DNA of 64,000 nt from an uncultured Drancourtella sp. (GCA_937880845.1 CALFLL010000015.1:1-64000); one strand, 5' to 3'. Shown: positions 44,083-53,415, counted from the first letter of the stretch. The notes: generated by a model not told the origin, from the sequence alone. Program-made: numbers and translations.

Positions 44083-45622
44083 CTTCATCTCTCCTTTTTA
44101 GCGGAAGCAGAAAATATACTGTTGCTCCCATTGTTTCATTATTCTTGCTGCCGATCATTCCGTCATGCACCTGTATAATCTCGCTTGCAATGCTTAAACC
44201 TAATCCAATTCCTCTTCCGGTATCCGCTCCGTTATGATCCGTTGTTACAAAACTTTCAAACATATGCTTTTGGATTTTTTCATCAATTCCAGTACCATCG
44301 TCGATAACCGAGAACTTGGCATAACGCTCATTATTTTTCTTCTTCACGCTGACCTGCTCCACAACAATCTTAATATGTCCGTTTTCAGGTGTATGCTTGA
44401 CTGCATTATCTACAAGATTTACAAGAACCTGTATGATCAGTCGTCCGTCCATCGGTACTGCCAAATAATTATCCGGAGTCGAAAATGTCAATTCACGATT
44501 TCCAAGTCTTCTCTGAACACGGATGCTGACTTCCGAAATAATGTCATCAACAATCTCCATATTGTATCGCAGATTCAGCTTTCCTTCCTGAATACGAGTC
44601 ATATTCAAAAGATTGTCTACAAGCTGTCCAAGCCAAATGGAATCATTCATAATGTCTCGCAACAATGTTTCCATATTCTCTTTTCCAATCTGTTCATGAC
44701 TTTCAAGAAGAAAACTTGTGCTTCCCGTAATCCCGGCCAGAGGCGTTCTTAAATCATGTGAAATGGAGCGTAAAAGATTGTTTCTTAATTTTTCCCGTTC
44801 CGTAATAAATCTTGTTTCCTGTTCGGATTTTTCTGCAAATTCTCTGTCCATGGCAACTGCGATAATAGATACCACCGCTTCCATGACTTTTTTATCTTCG
44901 TTGTCCAGAGGCTTTTTATCTGTATTGATGGCGAGTACTCCGTATGTTACTCCTTTACTTACGATTGGTATTAAATAATATCCGAGGTTTCCATAATCTT
45001 CGGTTCCTGTTCCGCAAATCTGCGACTGTAGGAAACACCATTCTGATGCTTTTAAAAGGTCATACGGAAGTCCATCCCTTTTCGGCTGATCCATGCTGTT
45101 TTTGTATGGAACTCTTACATTGTTTTTCGCATCATTTACAAATAAAATGTACTCTCGTTCTTTGATATTGTTAAGACATTCCAGACCATATGTAGCCACC
45201 TGTTTTAACCCAGATACATGAAGGTAACCGCTGCTGATCTGATAAAGAATATCCGTGATCTTCTGAGTCTGTTCCAATGCATCTACTTTTTTCTGCAGCT
45301 GTATCGTAAGCGAAGAAACGATCATTGACACAACAAGGAAGATTACAAAGGAAATAATATAGTTTTTATCGTACATACGAAATGTAAAACGCGGCTCCGT
45401 AAACAGATAGTTAAAAATCGCCACAGTCACAAACGAAGCAACGATTCCATAACTGTATGTTTTGGTTTCAATGATGATCACGATAATTCCAAAGGTATAG
45501 ATCATCAGAATATTTTCTGCCCGTATTCCTATCGTATATAGCGAAACCGATAAAACCGTGGCCAAAATCATGACTACACATGTAACGGCCAGCTTATTCG
45601 GTTGCTGCTTCATCTTTTCCAT
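44075..45622 (-). CDS. Sensor histidine kinase: KdpD C-terminal half (DUF4118-GAF-HisKA-HATPase)
   Basis: A 515-residue membrane kinase. Four membrane segments of the DUF4118 type (about 10-110, with FNYLFTEPRFTF), a GAF-like domain (about 130-255), the phosphorylation site SISHDLRTPL (His 289) and an ATPase domain (NLVDNAVKHTPENG, DDGTGI, GRGIGLGLSI) are clear. It equals the C-terminal half of KdpD. It lacks the N-terminal KdpD/Walker A and universal-stress domains, which are encoded separately in the kdp operon. It overlaps trkH by 13 bases and kdpE by 8 bases, implying coupled translation. Phosphotransfer to the adjacent KdpE is expected. Confidence 0.9.
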   Translation of the reverse strand: MEKMKQQPNKLAVTCVVMILATVLSVSLYTIGIRAENILMIYTFGIIVIIIETKTYSYGIVASFVTVAIFNYLFTEPRFTFRMYDKNYIISFVIFLVVSMIVSSLTIQLQKKVDALEQTQKITDILYQISSGYLHVSGLKQVATYGLECLNNIKEREYILFVNDAKNNVRVPYKNSMDQPKRDGLPYDLLKASEWCFLQSQICGTGTEDYGNLGYYLIPIVSKGVTYGVLAINTDKKPLDNEDKKVMEAVVSIIAVAMDREFAEKSEQETRFITEREKLRNNLLRSISHDLRTPLAGITGSTSFLLESHEQIGKENMETLLRDIMNDSIWLGQLVDNLLNMTRIQEGKLNLRYNMEIVDDIISEVSIRVQRRLGNRELTFSTPDNYLAVPMDGRLIIQVLVNLVDNAVKHTPENGHIKIVVEQVSVKKKNNERYAKFSVIDDGTGIDEKIQKHMFESFVTTDHNGADTGRGIGLGLSIASEIIQVHDGMIGSKNNETMGATVYFLLPLKRRDEDE

Positions 45623-47115
45623 TTTCTGACCCCTTTTCTTACTCTTCTATTAATATGTCCTATTAATTTTCCAATCGTTATAAAGACAACAAAAATTTCT
45701 AACCTTCCTAAAAACATTCCCAATGTAGATACCCATAAAATGGCAGACGGAGCATCATACCCGATAATGCCTGTCGAAAATCCAACTGTACTTAAGGAAG
45801 ATGCCATCTCAAACAAAGAATCTTCTAGCGAATACCCATAACAGGTAAAAACAAATGTACCTGCCATCAAAAGGAATAAATATGCCGTAATAAAACTATG
45901 TGACTCTCTGTAGAATCGATGGTCAACCTCAATCTCTCTGCCACATCGTGTAATCTTTCTGGCAAAAACGACTCTTTTATTATGCATACTGGCTTTGATA
46001 TTCCAATATACTTCTTTTATTTGAATCCAGACTCTGTACTGCTTGATTCCCCCTGACATAGAAGCTGCACTTCCGCCTATGATCATCAACAGAATCATGA
46101 CAAACAACAATGCCGAATTCCAATCTTGAAAACTATCTAAGGTTCTTAATCCTGTTGTCGTCATGGCAGAAACAGACTGAAAAATCCCGATTCTTATTCC
46201 CTCCGGAATACTCATGGAAAATCCTTCCGCTAAAAGTGCCGTGATCACCACCGTTGCAAATGGATAGATAAAAAGACTAAAACGAATTTCACAATCAGTA
46301 TATATATTTTTCCATTTTCCTCTTAGCAAAGAGAGATGAAGAAAAAAATTCACGCTGCCTGCCAACATCAAAACAATCGTCACCACTTCGATTCCCAAAT
46401 TGTTATAATAGCCGATACTTTCCGGTCTTGTAGAAAATCCACCTGTAGAAACTGCCGCAATAGAATGGTTTAATGCATCAAACCAGTTCATTCCGAAGAT
46501 TTTATACAAAATCATCCCCGCCGCAATATATCCTGTATAAATCAGTACGACTACTTTGGCTGTCTGCAGAATATGAGCCGGACTTTTATTCGAATGTTCC
46601 TGGCTTTCATATAATTTCATTCCTTTTTTGTCTGACATAACCGATGCCACAATAAGTATAAGGCCGGCTGCTCCGACAAAAAGCATTTCACTCCGGAAAA
46701 ACAAAAACATGTGGGACGTTTCTGTAACATCTACAACCGAAAGTCCTGTGGTGGTATAACCGCTTGTACATTCAAAAACAGCCTGTGTAAAGCTGTATTT
46801 ACCGGTCAGTATAAAGGGAATACTGCTGCCCAGGATCATAAAAATCCATGTCAGCAACACAAAAAATCCTTTATAACCGTTCTGCCTTTCTTTCTTTTTC
46901 CCACCGATATTAAGCGCCAGGCAGTATCCAATCCCCATGCAGGAAACACCCGGAATAATGAAATACCTTGCTTCACTTATTTCTTCCGGAAACGGAAAAA
47001 GCGTGATCAATGGGAACAAAAGGATTGCTCCGACCAGCATGCAGACAATCCCGACTGTTCTGATCAAGGCATGACCGCTGATGCTTCCGAACTTTATATT
47101 GTCTTCCGGTTTCAT
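45610..47115 (-). CDS. trkH: TrkH-family potassium transporter subunit
   Basis: A 501-residue membrane protein of the Trk/Ktr/HKT superfamily. Four pore-loop segments with selectivity glycines are visible (FECTSGYTTTGLS, HSIAAVSTGGFSTRP, FQSVSAMTTTGLRT, ASSLSTVGFSTG), each between membrane helices. It forms the potassium channel-like pore, gated by cytoplasmic TrkA proteins. Its start codon follows the trkA stop directly, and its 3' end overlaps the kinase gene. The location beside a Kdp-type two-component system suggests joint regulation of both uptake routes. Confidence 0.93.
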   Translation of the reverse strand: MKPEDNIKFGSISGHALIRTVGIVCMLVGAILLFPLITLFPFPEEISEARYFIIPGVSCMGIGYCLALNIGGKKKERQNGYKGFFVLLTWIFMILGSSIPFILTGKYSFTQAVFECTSGYTTTGLSVVDVTETSHMFLFFRSEMLFVGAAGLILIVASVMSDKKGMKLYESQEHSNKSPAHILQTAKVVVLIYTGYIAAGMILYKIFGMNWFDALNHSIAAVSTGGFSTRPESIGYYNNLGIEVVTIVLMLAGSVNFFLHLSLLRGKWKNIYTDCEIRFSLFIYPFATVVITALLAEGFSMSIPEGIRIGIFQSVSAMTTTGLRTLDSFQDWNSALLFVMILLMIIGGSAASMSGGIKQYRVWIQIKEVYWNIKASMHNKRVVFARKITRCGREIEVDHRFYRESHSFITAYLFLLMAGTFVFTCYGYSLEDSLFEMASSLSTVGFSTGIIGYDAPSAILWVSTLGMFLGRLEIFVVFITIGKLIGHINRRVRKGVRKWKR

Positions 47116-47781
47116 TTACCATTCGCCTCCTACTATTTTCTGAAGTACTTCATTTTGTACCTGCTTGGAAGAAATAATCAGAAGCTTATCAAACTGCTGC
47201 AATGTTTCGGAGCCATTTGGAATAACCATGCCTTTTTTTCTAATGATACAGCCAATGATTGCATTTTCCGGAAGATCCAGTGTTTTTATCATTTCACCAC
47301 ATACCGGATATTCTTTTTTGATACTGATTTCAGAAACTACGATATCTCCGTCTTCCAGATCAAGAGATTCTTCAAGATAATCCAGAGACGTCGCCTTTTC
47401 CAAAATATTTGCCACCATATATGTACCACTGATCACATTGGTAACACCAAGTATGCGGAACAGCCCCACATTTCTTGGATTCTGAACTGTACAGATTGTT
47501 TTTTTTATGTGATAAAGTCTGGAAGCCATCTGACAGATTGTAAGATTTTCGGCATCATCCGGTCTCAACGCGATGATCACATCAAAATATTGGATATTGG
47601 CTTCATCAAGCACATCAGATTTACTGGCATTTCCTTCTATCACGGATATACCGTATTTATTTGCAAGATAGTTACAATATTCATATCCGTCATTGATGGA
47701 TACAACATGATGATTTTTCTTTAATAATGCCTCTATCAGAAAATCTGCCTTTGATCTTCCTCCGGCTACTACAATATTCAT
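47116..47781 (-). CDS. trkA: TrkA/KtrA-type regulatory subunit (RCK N and C domains)
   Basis: A 221-residue cytoplasmic protein with an RCK-N Rossmann domain (residues 1-130, starting VVAGGRSKADFL, a variant of the usual GxGxxG) and an RCK-C domain (about 140-215). RCK-C domains of this family bind ligands such as c-di-AMP in KtrA/KtrC, which is known for relatives and only inferred here. It is wedged between another TrkA-N gene (4-base ATGA overlap) and trkH. The degenerate nucleotide loop suggests that dinucleotide binding may be altered. Confidence 0.88.
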   Translation of the reverse strand: MNIVVAGGRSKADFLIEALLKKNHHVVSINDGYEYCNYLANKYGISVIEGNASKSDVLDEANIQYFDVIIALRPDDAENLTICQMASRLYHIKKTICTVQNPRNVGLFRILGVTNVISGTYMVANILEKATSLDYLEESLDLEDGDIVVSEISIKKEYPVCGEMIKTLDLPENAIIGCIIRKKGMVIPNGSETLQQFDKLLIISSKQVQNEVLQKIVGGEW

Positions 47782-48212
47782 ACCTCTTCCTCCAGATCTA
47801 TTCCGCTTAACCTTTCAAACTCCCGCATAGACAATCGGAACGGATAAATGACCCTCATCCCATAACCGGACACGACCCGTTCCATCACCGGATCCTCCAG
47901 CCTCATATACACATTATGTACATGAAAAATACGACTGGCAATCTGGCATACAAGACTGTTGGTACAGTCACTTCCTGTGGCTGCAATCACAATCTCCGCG
48001 TCTTTGATCCCTGCGTCTTCCAATATAGTAATATCTGAGCCATCTGCGGCGATCTCATATCCTCCAAAATTCCCCGGGAGCTTTGAAAAAGCCGCCTTGT
48101 CTTTATCAATAACCGTCACCTCATAATCTCTGCTGTTTATAGTTCCGGCAAGGCTTGCACCGAATCTTCCACATCCGACTATAAGCACAGGTTTTGTTTT
48201 ACTGAATAACAT
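47778..48212 (-). CDS. TrkA-N (RCK-N) domain protein, single domain
   Basis: A 144-residue protein with one RCK-N domain. The canonical dinucleotide motif VGCGRFGASLA near residue 13 and the acidic VIDKD end of the second strand are present. It has no RCK-C domain and about 40 extra residues at the C-terminus. It heads the trk operon and overlaps the two-domain trkA. A hetero-oligomeric gating ring made of both proteins is plausible. I chose the ATG of MLFSKTK because AAGGAG lies 10 bases upstream; the GTG three codons earlier, at 48221, is too close. Confidence 0.85.
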   Translation of the reverse strand: MLFSKTKPVLIVGCGRFGASLAGTINSRDYEVTVIDKDKAAFSKLPGNFGGYEIAADGSDITILEDAGIKDAEIVIAATGSDCTNSLVCQIASRIFHVHNVYMRLEDPVMERVVSGYGMRVIYPFRLSMREFERLSGIDLEEEV

Positions 48213-48274
48213 TACAATCACTCTCCTTCATGGAAAATTGTATCATTGACAACCATTTTTTTCTATAAGGAAGA

Positions 48275-48322
48275 TGTGTAGATTGTATAGAAATTTTGGA
48301 TAATTATTTGTGAATATTGTAT
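48275..48322 (-). promoter_or_regulatory. Direct repeats upstream of the trk operon (candidate KdpE sites)
   Basis: Two similar 14-base elements (ATACAATATTCACA and ATACAATCTACACA, 12 of 14 identical) lie 34 bases apart on the minus strand, upstream of the trk operon, at 48309-48322 and 48275-48288. OmpR-type regulators bind direct repeats. The 270-base gap between the tRNA and the trk operon otherwise holds only the tRNA terminator and AT-rich sequence. Confidence 0.35.
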
Positions 48323-48433
48323 GAAAAATTCGCTATTTTTATCATTATCACATTATCATATGCTTCGATTAAAATTCTATTTAGAAAACTCAGATTTCTG
48401 TTAAAATCGTGTTAAGACAGAAAAAATAAAAAT

Positions 48434-48474
48434 ACCGCAATCCTAAAGAACTGAAAAGTTCTACGTATTGCGGT
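48434..48474 (-). terminator. Terminator after tRNA-Thr
   Basis: A stem with outer arms ACCGCAAT/ATTGCGGT and an inner AGAAC/GTTCT pairing is followed by TATTTTTATTTTTT on the minus strand, a few bases beyond the tRNA 3' end. Confidence 0.88.
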
Positions 48475-48483
48475 GTTTTGGTA

Positions 48484-48556
48484 AGCCGAAAATCGGACTC
48501 GAACCGACGACCCCTTCATTACGAGTGAAGTGCTCTACCAACTGAGCTATTTCGGC
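48484..48556 (-). tRNA. tRNA-Thr (anticodon CGT)
   Basis: A 73-base cloverleaf. Acceptor arms are GCCGAAA/TTTCGGC, the D arm is GCTC/GAGC, the anticodon stem is CTTCA/TGAAG with loop CTCGTAA, and the T loop is TTCGAGT. The anticodon CGT reads ACG (Thr). The discriminator base is T and the CCA end is not encoded. It stands alone with its own promoter and terminator. Confidence 0.96.
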
Positions 48557-48563
48557 TTTTAAA

Positions 48564-48597
48564 TTGTGACCTTAAATTCCATACATGGAAGTCACAA
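48564..48597 (-). other. Nested palindrome in the tRNA-Thr leader
   Basis: Outer arms TTGTGAC/GTCACAA enclose an inner TTCCAT-GT-ATGGAA palindrome, between the promoter and the tRNA. It could be a leader hairpin used in tRNA processing or a protein-binding site; function is unknown. Confidence 0.5.
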
Positions 48598-48602
48598 ATA
48601 TT

Positions 48603-48630
48603 ATTATATACACTTTTTCAAAATATGCAA
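48603..48630 (-). promoter_or_regulatory. Sigma-A promoter of tRNA-Thr
   Basis: TTGCAT and a perfect TATAAT are separated by 16 bases on the minus strand, about 45 bases before the tRNA. Confidence 0.75.
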
Positions 48631-48638
48631 CTATTTTT

Positions 48639-50645
48639 TTATTTTTTCTCACGTTTTTCTGCAGCCTGCAAAATCGTATTTCGTTTTTCCAGAACAAGAG
48701 CCGTTTCGTTTAAAAGTCCTCTTAAAATTTCATTTTCAAACGGACTGAGTTCTCTGTGTTCTTCCAAAACAATTCCGATTACTCCAAATACATTTTCGTA
48801 ATTCTTGAGAGGTAGATAAATAGATTTTGCATTATCCAGTGTCATGGTACAGGCTCCGGCACGGTGCCCGTTTTTTAATACCCACAAAGCTACCGACTGT
48901 TCATCGACAGTAATATATTCTGCCATTTCCTGTTTTGTCATTCCTTTTCTCGGATAAACTCTCGGTGTCTTTAATCGTTCTCCTTTCCCGTCTTTCAGAT
49001 AAAAGGTTACAGAAAGCCCGGTTAACTGTTGAATATGTCCGCAAAGTGTATCTGCAATCGCCCCTACACCGAAAGAACGCCTTAATTGTCGACTGTTTTC
49101 CAACAACAGTTCTGTTTTATATGCATTTTTTGCTGCCGCCTTTGCTTCTCGTTTATACTTTAGTGTAACAGAAGAAATGGCAACCGACAACACAACCATT
49201 CCCAGAAATGTAAAAGAATATGTCGGATCATAGGTTTCAAAAGAACGTACCGGTTCGATAAAATAATAATTGAACAAAACAACACTTGCAAAAGCATCAA
49301 AAATACTGCAGATTCTTGTATTTGTGTAAATAGCTACAACAATCCCTCCGATCATATAGGAGGTGATGATATTGGATTCCGGAAGGTCAAAATGTGCCAT
49401 AAGTAATCCTGCCAATGTAGCAAGAACCAAAGCCAAAACGGTAACTCCCATATCTTTCCAACTAAGATGCGTTTTCTTAAATCTACGACGATAAGGTTCC
49501 GTAGAATTTCTCACATCCGGTATCACATAAATATCGATATCCGGAACATACTGTGTCAAATTCTCTACAAGAGTTCCTTTATTTAATCCCATAAACAACT
49601 TATGGTTGGTTCGTCCCATAACAATTTTTGTGACATTACTGATCCTTGCATACTCTCCGATCTTCATCGGAATATTTTCTCCGGAAACCGTTGCAATCTT
49701 TGCCCCAAGAGTCCTTGCAAGATTTGTATTTCTTTCCAGATTTTTTCTCTCTTCTTGTGTCAGGTCTTTTCGTTCTACTTTCTCTACATAAAGAGCAGTA
49801 AAACGGGAGTGAAAAGCATTTGCCAGTCTTGCTGCAGTACGAATAACTTTCGCATTGTTCGGTGACGGTGAAATACAAGTCAGGATGTGTTCCCCGTTGT
49901 AATGTCCCGGAATTTCTTCCCCTTCTATTTCTGTCCTGTAATTTACTCTGTCAGCCATTCGGCGAAGTGCGATTTCACGCAGGGCAGTAAGCTTATCTCT
50001 TGTAAAAAAGTTTTCCATTGCCCTTCCTGCCTGCATCTCCCGGTAGATTTTTCCTTCTTTTAATCTTTGCAGCAAATCATCCGGTTCAATATCTACCAGT
50101 TTTACCTGATCGGCATCATCAAATATCCGGTCCGGTACCCTCTCTTTTTGGGAAATTCCCGTAATACTTGCCACAAGGTCATTTAAACTTTCAAGGTGCT
50201 GCACATTTACACAGGTCCATACATTGATTCCTGCTTCCAAGAGTTCTTCCACGTCCTGATATCTTTTAAGATGCCTTGAGCCGGCAGCATTACTATGCGC
50301 CAGCTCATCCACAAGAATGATTTTAGGATGACGCTTTAAAGCCTCATCCAAATCAAATTCCCGTAATTGAATTCCTTTGTAGTCTATCATTTTCGATGGA
50401 AGTGCCGGCAGTCCCTCCACAAGAGCCTGTGTATCCGGGCGCACATGCGGTTCCACATATCCAACCAGGATATCCGTCCCCTGCTTTAACTCTGCATGGG
50501 CTGCCTCGAGCATTGCATATGTCTTTCCTACTCCTGCTGAATAACCGAAGAAAATCTTCAGTTTTCCGCGGGAGGATTCAGCCCTTGCCTCTTCATTTTT
50601 AATCTTATTCAGCAGTTTCTGTGGATCCGGTCTTTCATCTGTCAT
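48639..50645 (-). CDS. KdpD N-terminal half: sensor with Walker A, universal-stress, DUF4118 and GAF domains, no kinase
   Basis: A 668-residue protein that ends where full-length KdpD would begin its kinase domain. It has the KdpD domain (1-230) with Walker A GYSAGVGKT (34-42), a universal-stress-like domain (about 250-380), four membrane helices (about 400-495) and a GAF domain (about 515-655). It has no HisKA or ATPase domain. In the stress domain SPS (259-261) and FTALY (282-286) are exactly 20 residues apart, the c-di-AMP motif described for S. aureus KdpD. It follows kdpC by three bases. It probably senses c-di-AMP or K and controls the separate kinase; this is inference. Confidence 0.9.
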   Translation of the reverse strand: MTDERPDPQKLLNKIKNEEARAESSRGKLKIFFGYSAGVGKTYAMLEAAHAELKQGTDILVGYVEPHVRPDTQALVEGLPALPSKMIDYKGIQLREFDLDEALKRHPKIILVDELAHSNAAGSRHLKRYQDVEELLEAGINVWTCVNVQHLESLNDLVASITGISQKERVPDRIFDDADQVKLVDIEPDDLLQRLKEGKIYREMQAGRAMENFFTRDKLTALREIALRRMADRVNYRTEIEGEEIPGHYNGEHILTCISPSPNNAKVIRTAARLANAFHSRFTALYVEKVERKDLTQEERKNLERNTNLARTLGAKIATVSGENIPMKIGEYARISNVTKIVMGRTNHKLFMGLNKGTLVENLTQYVPDIDIYVIPDVRNSTEPYRRRFKKTHLSWKDMGVTVLALVLATLAGLLMAHFDLPESNIITSYMIGGIVVAIYTNTRICSIFDAFASVVLFNYYFIEPVRSFETYDPTYSFTFLGMVVLSVAISSVTLKYKREAKAAAKNAYKTELLLENSRQLRRSFGVGAIADTLCGHIQQLTGLSVTFYLKDGKGERLKTPRVYPRKGMTKQEMAEYITVDEQSVALWVLKNGHRAGACTMTLDNAKSIYLPLKNYENVFGVIGIVLEEHRELSPFENEILRGLLNETALVLEKRNTILQAAEKREKK

Positions 50646-50648
50646 AAC

Positions 50649-51299
50649 TTAGTCCTCCAGAATTCCAAGTTTTTCAGCAATATCAATATTGCATCCGAGT
50701 ACGTTTACTGTTTCTTCTCCGAAAACTCCAAGTACCTTTCCTGTTGTATTATCTTTTACAATATCTTTTAATTCTTTTTCAGAAAGTCCGCTTGCTTCGG
50801 AAATCGCCGGAATCTGGATTTCTGCTGAAGCAGGAGAAATATGTGGATCAAGACCGGAACCGGAAGCTGTCAGTAAATCTCCCGGAATTTCTTTATCTGC
50901 TACTTCCGGATTTGCTTCTTTAAATTTTTCCAAATCTTCTTCTACACGTTTCTTTAAATCCGGATTGGAGTTTCCATAGTTGGCACTTCCTGAAGATACT
51001 CCGGCATATTTGTTTTCGTCTGTTTTTTCTTCTCCGGCATAGTATCCGTCTTCCGTGTATGTGTTGTAGTGATACTGTGACGGACGGCCTTTAAAGAAAC
51101 GTTCGTCAGTGAACTGCTGTCCTACATATTCCGCACCTACTTCTTTTCCGTTTACCGTTACCATACTTCCGTTTGCCTGATGTTTGAAAAACAACTGTCC
51201 CAGTCCAGTCAGAACAAATGGATAAATAAGACCACATATGATAATCATAACGATTGTTACCATAAATGCTTTCTTAAACATATTTCCAAAAGTTTTCAT
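50649..51299 (-). CDS. kdpC: Potassium-transporting ATPase subunit C
   Basis: A 216-residue subunit that assists assembly and high-affinity K binding in KdpFABC. It has one N-terminal membrane helix (about 13-33), the RPSQYHYN motif (here GRPSQYHYN), the SGSGLDPHISP motif and a C-terminal VNVLGCNIDI-like end, all typical. It lies between kdpB and the truncated kdpD in the same operon. Confidence 0.96.
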   Translation of the reverse strand: MKTFGNMFKKAFMVTIVMIIICGLIYPFVLTGLGQLFFKHQANGSMVTVNGKEVGAEYVGQQFTDERFFKGRPSQYHYNTYTEDGYYAGEEKTDENKYAGVSSGSANYGNSNPDLKKRVEEDLEKFKEANPEVADKEIPGDLLTASGSGLDPHISPASAEIQIPAISEASGLSEKELKDIVKDNTTGKVLGVFGEETVNVLGCNIDIAEKLGILED

Positions 51300-51334
51300 T
51301 TCAATCCTCCTGTTTTATTTATCGCCCTTTGATT

Positions 51335-53389
51335 CTATAATCCGATCAACGACAGAATCGGTGCGATAATAAGGTCGATAATCTTAATACCGATGAACGG
51401 AACAATGATACCGCCAAGTCCATAGATTCCCATGTTTTTCAGAAGCATCTTTTCGGAACGCATCGGTTTGTATTTAACACCTTTCATAGCGATCGGAATC
51501 AGGCAAGGGATAATGATCGCATTGAAGATCAATGCTGAAAGGATCGCACTGTACGGTGTAGCAAGATGCATGATGTCCAGAATTTCCATCTGTGGAATCA
51601 CCATTGTAAACATCGCCGGAATAATTGCAAAGTATTTTGCAACATCGTTTGCGATACTAAATGTTGTAAGAGATCCTCTTGTAATAAGAAGCTGTTTTCC
51701 GATTTCAACAACTTCCAGAATCTTTGTCGGGTCAGAATCAAGATCTACCATGTTCGCAGCTTCTTTTGCAGCTGATGTACCGGAGTTCATTGCCAGACCT
51801 ACATCTGCCTGTGCAAGTGCTGGTGCATCGTTTGTTCCGTCACCTGTCATGGCTACAAGTTTTCCTTCTGCCTGTTCTTTTTTGATTGCTTCAATTTTAT
51901 CTTCCGGTTTACACTCTGCGATAAATCCGTCAACGCCTGCTTCTTTTGCAATTGTTTCGGCTGTCAGAGCATTGTCACCTGTACACATGATCGTTTTGAT
52001 ACCGATTTCTCTTAATCTTGCAAAACGTTCAACAAGTCCCGGTTTTACTGTATCTTTTAAGTAGATAACACCATAAATCTTACTGTTTACACAAACTACA
52101 AGTGGTGTTCCTCCTAATTTTGAAATTCCGTCTACGATTTCTCTTAAATCTCCAGGGATTTCTCCGCCCTGTTCTTTTGCAAAATTCATAACAGCTTCTG
52201 CTGCACCTTTTCTGATTTTGTCTCCGTTTGGAAGATTTACTCCACTCATTTTTGTCTGAGCCGTAAATTCAACGAATTCCATCTGTCCTGCAGCATCTTC
52301 TGTGATTTTTGTTCCAAGTTTGTTTCCGAGTTCTACGATAGATTTTCCTTCCGGTGTGCTATCACTTAATGATGTCATGACCGCATAATCAACCAAATCT
52401 TCTTTAGAAACTCCTGCAACCGGCATAAAGTCTGCTGCAAGACGGTTTCCGAATGTAATTGTACCTGTTTTGTCAAGAATCATTGTATCAACATCACCGC
52501 AAGCTTCTACTGCTTTACCGGACATTGCAATGACATTAAATCTTGTAACACGGTCCATACCTGCGATTCCGATCGCAGAAAGTAATGCTCCGATTGTTGT
52601 CGGGATCAGACATACAAGTAATGCGATCAAAGTGGATACCGGAATCTGTGCTCCTGAATAGGAAGCAAACGGATACAAAGTTCCGACTACCATGATAAAG
52701 ATAACTGTTAAAGCTACAAGTAATGTATTTAATGCAATTTCATTTGGTGTTTTTTGTCTGGATGCACCTTCAACCAGTGAAATCATTTTATCCAGGAAAG
52801 ATTGTCCCGGTTCAGATGTGATCTGGATTTTCAACCAGTCACTGACTACTGTTGTTCCACCTGTTACGGAAGAGAAGTCTCCACCTGCTTCTCTTGTTAC
52901 CGGAGCAGATTCTCCGGTAATGGCAGATTCATCTACGGAAGCAACACCTTCGATTACTTCACCGTCATTTGGGATCAGTTCTCCCATTTTTACAAGCACA
53001 ATGTCACCTTTTTTCAATTCCGGTGCTGAAACCATCACTTCTGTTCCATCTGCTTTTAACAGACGTGCTTTTGTATCTTTTTTTGTCTTTTTCAAAGATT
53101 CTGCCTGAGCTTTTCCTCGTCCTTCTGCAACTGACTCAGCAAAGTTTGCAAATAACACTGTTATAAAAAGGATAACTGTTACAATAATATCATAAATCCG
53201 TAAATCTGCACTGTCACCTAAAAGTGTAGGGAAAAAGCTCAATATCAGTGTAATAATACAACCAACATAAACTACAAACATGACTGGATTTTTGATCATG
53301 AATCTAGGATCCAGTTTCTTAAAAGAACCAATAATGGAGCTTTTAAGAATATCACGTGTAACAAATTTTGTCTTATTATGCTTTGCCAT
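51335..53389 (-). CDS. kdpB: Potassium-transporting ATPase subunit B (P-type)
   Basis: Catalytic subunit of the Kdp pump. The 684-residue P-type ATPase shows the phosphorylation motif DKTGTIT (near residue 306), the actuator motif TGES, the nucleotide-domain KGAAEAV and the hinge MTGDGTNDAPAL. About seven membrane helices are visible. It follows kdpA by 26 bases and precedes kdpC. Length and motifs are standard. Confidence 0.98.
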   Translation of the reverse strand: MAKHNKTKFVTRDILKSSIIGSFKKLDPRFMIKNPVMFVVYVGCIITLILSFFPTLLGDSADLRIYDIIVTVILFITVLFANFAESVAEGRGKAQAESLKKTKKDTKARLLKADGTEVMVSAPELKKGDIVLVKMGELIPNDGEVIEGVASVDESAITGESAPVTREAGGDFSSVTGGTTVVSDWLKIQITSEPGQSFLDKMISLVEGASRQKTPNEIALNTLLVALTVIFIMVVGTLYPFASYSGAQIPVSTLIALLVCLIPTTIGALLSAIGIAGMDRVTRFNVIAMSGKAVEACGDVDTMILDKTGTITFGNRLAADFMPVAGVSKEDLVDYAVMTSLSDSTPEGKSIVELGNKLGTKITEDAAGQMEFVEFTAQTKMSGVNLPNGDKIRKGAAEAVMNFAKEQGGEIPGDLREIVDGISKLGGTPLVVCVNSKIYGVIYLKDTVKPGLVERFARLREIGIKTIMCTGDNALTAETIAKEAGVDGFIAECKPEDKIEAIKKEQAEGKLVAMTGDGTNDAPALAQADVGLAMNSGTSAAKEAANMVDLDSDPTKILEVVEIGKQLLITRGSLTTFSIANDVAKYFAIIPAMFTMVIPQMEILDIMHLATPYSAILSALIFNAIIIPCLIPIAMKGVKYKPMRSEKMLLKNMGIYGLGGIIVPFIGIKIIDLIIAPILSLIGL

Positions 53390-53415
53390 CTCTATTTACT
53401 CCTTTTCTCTCAATC

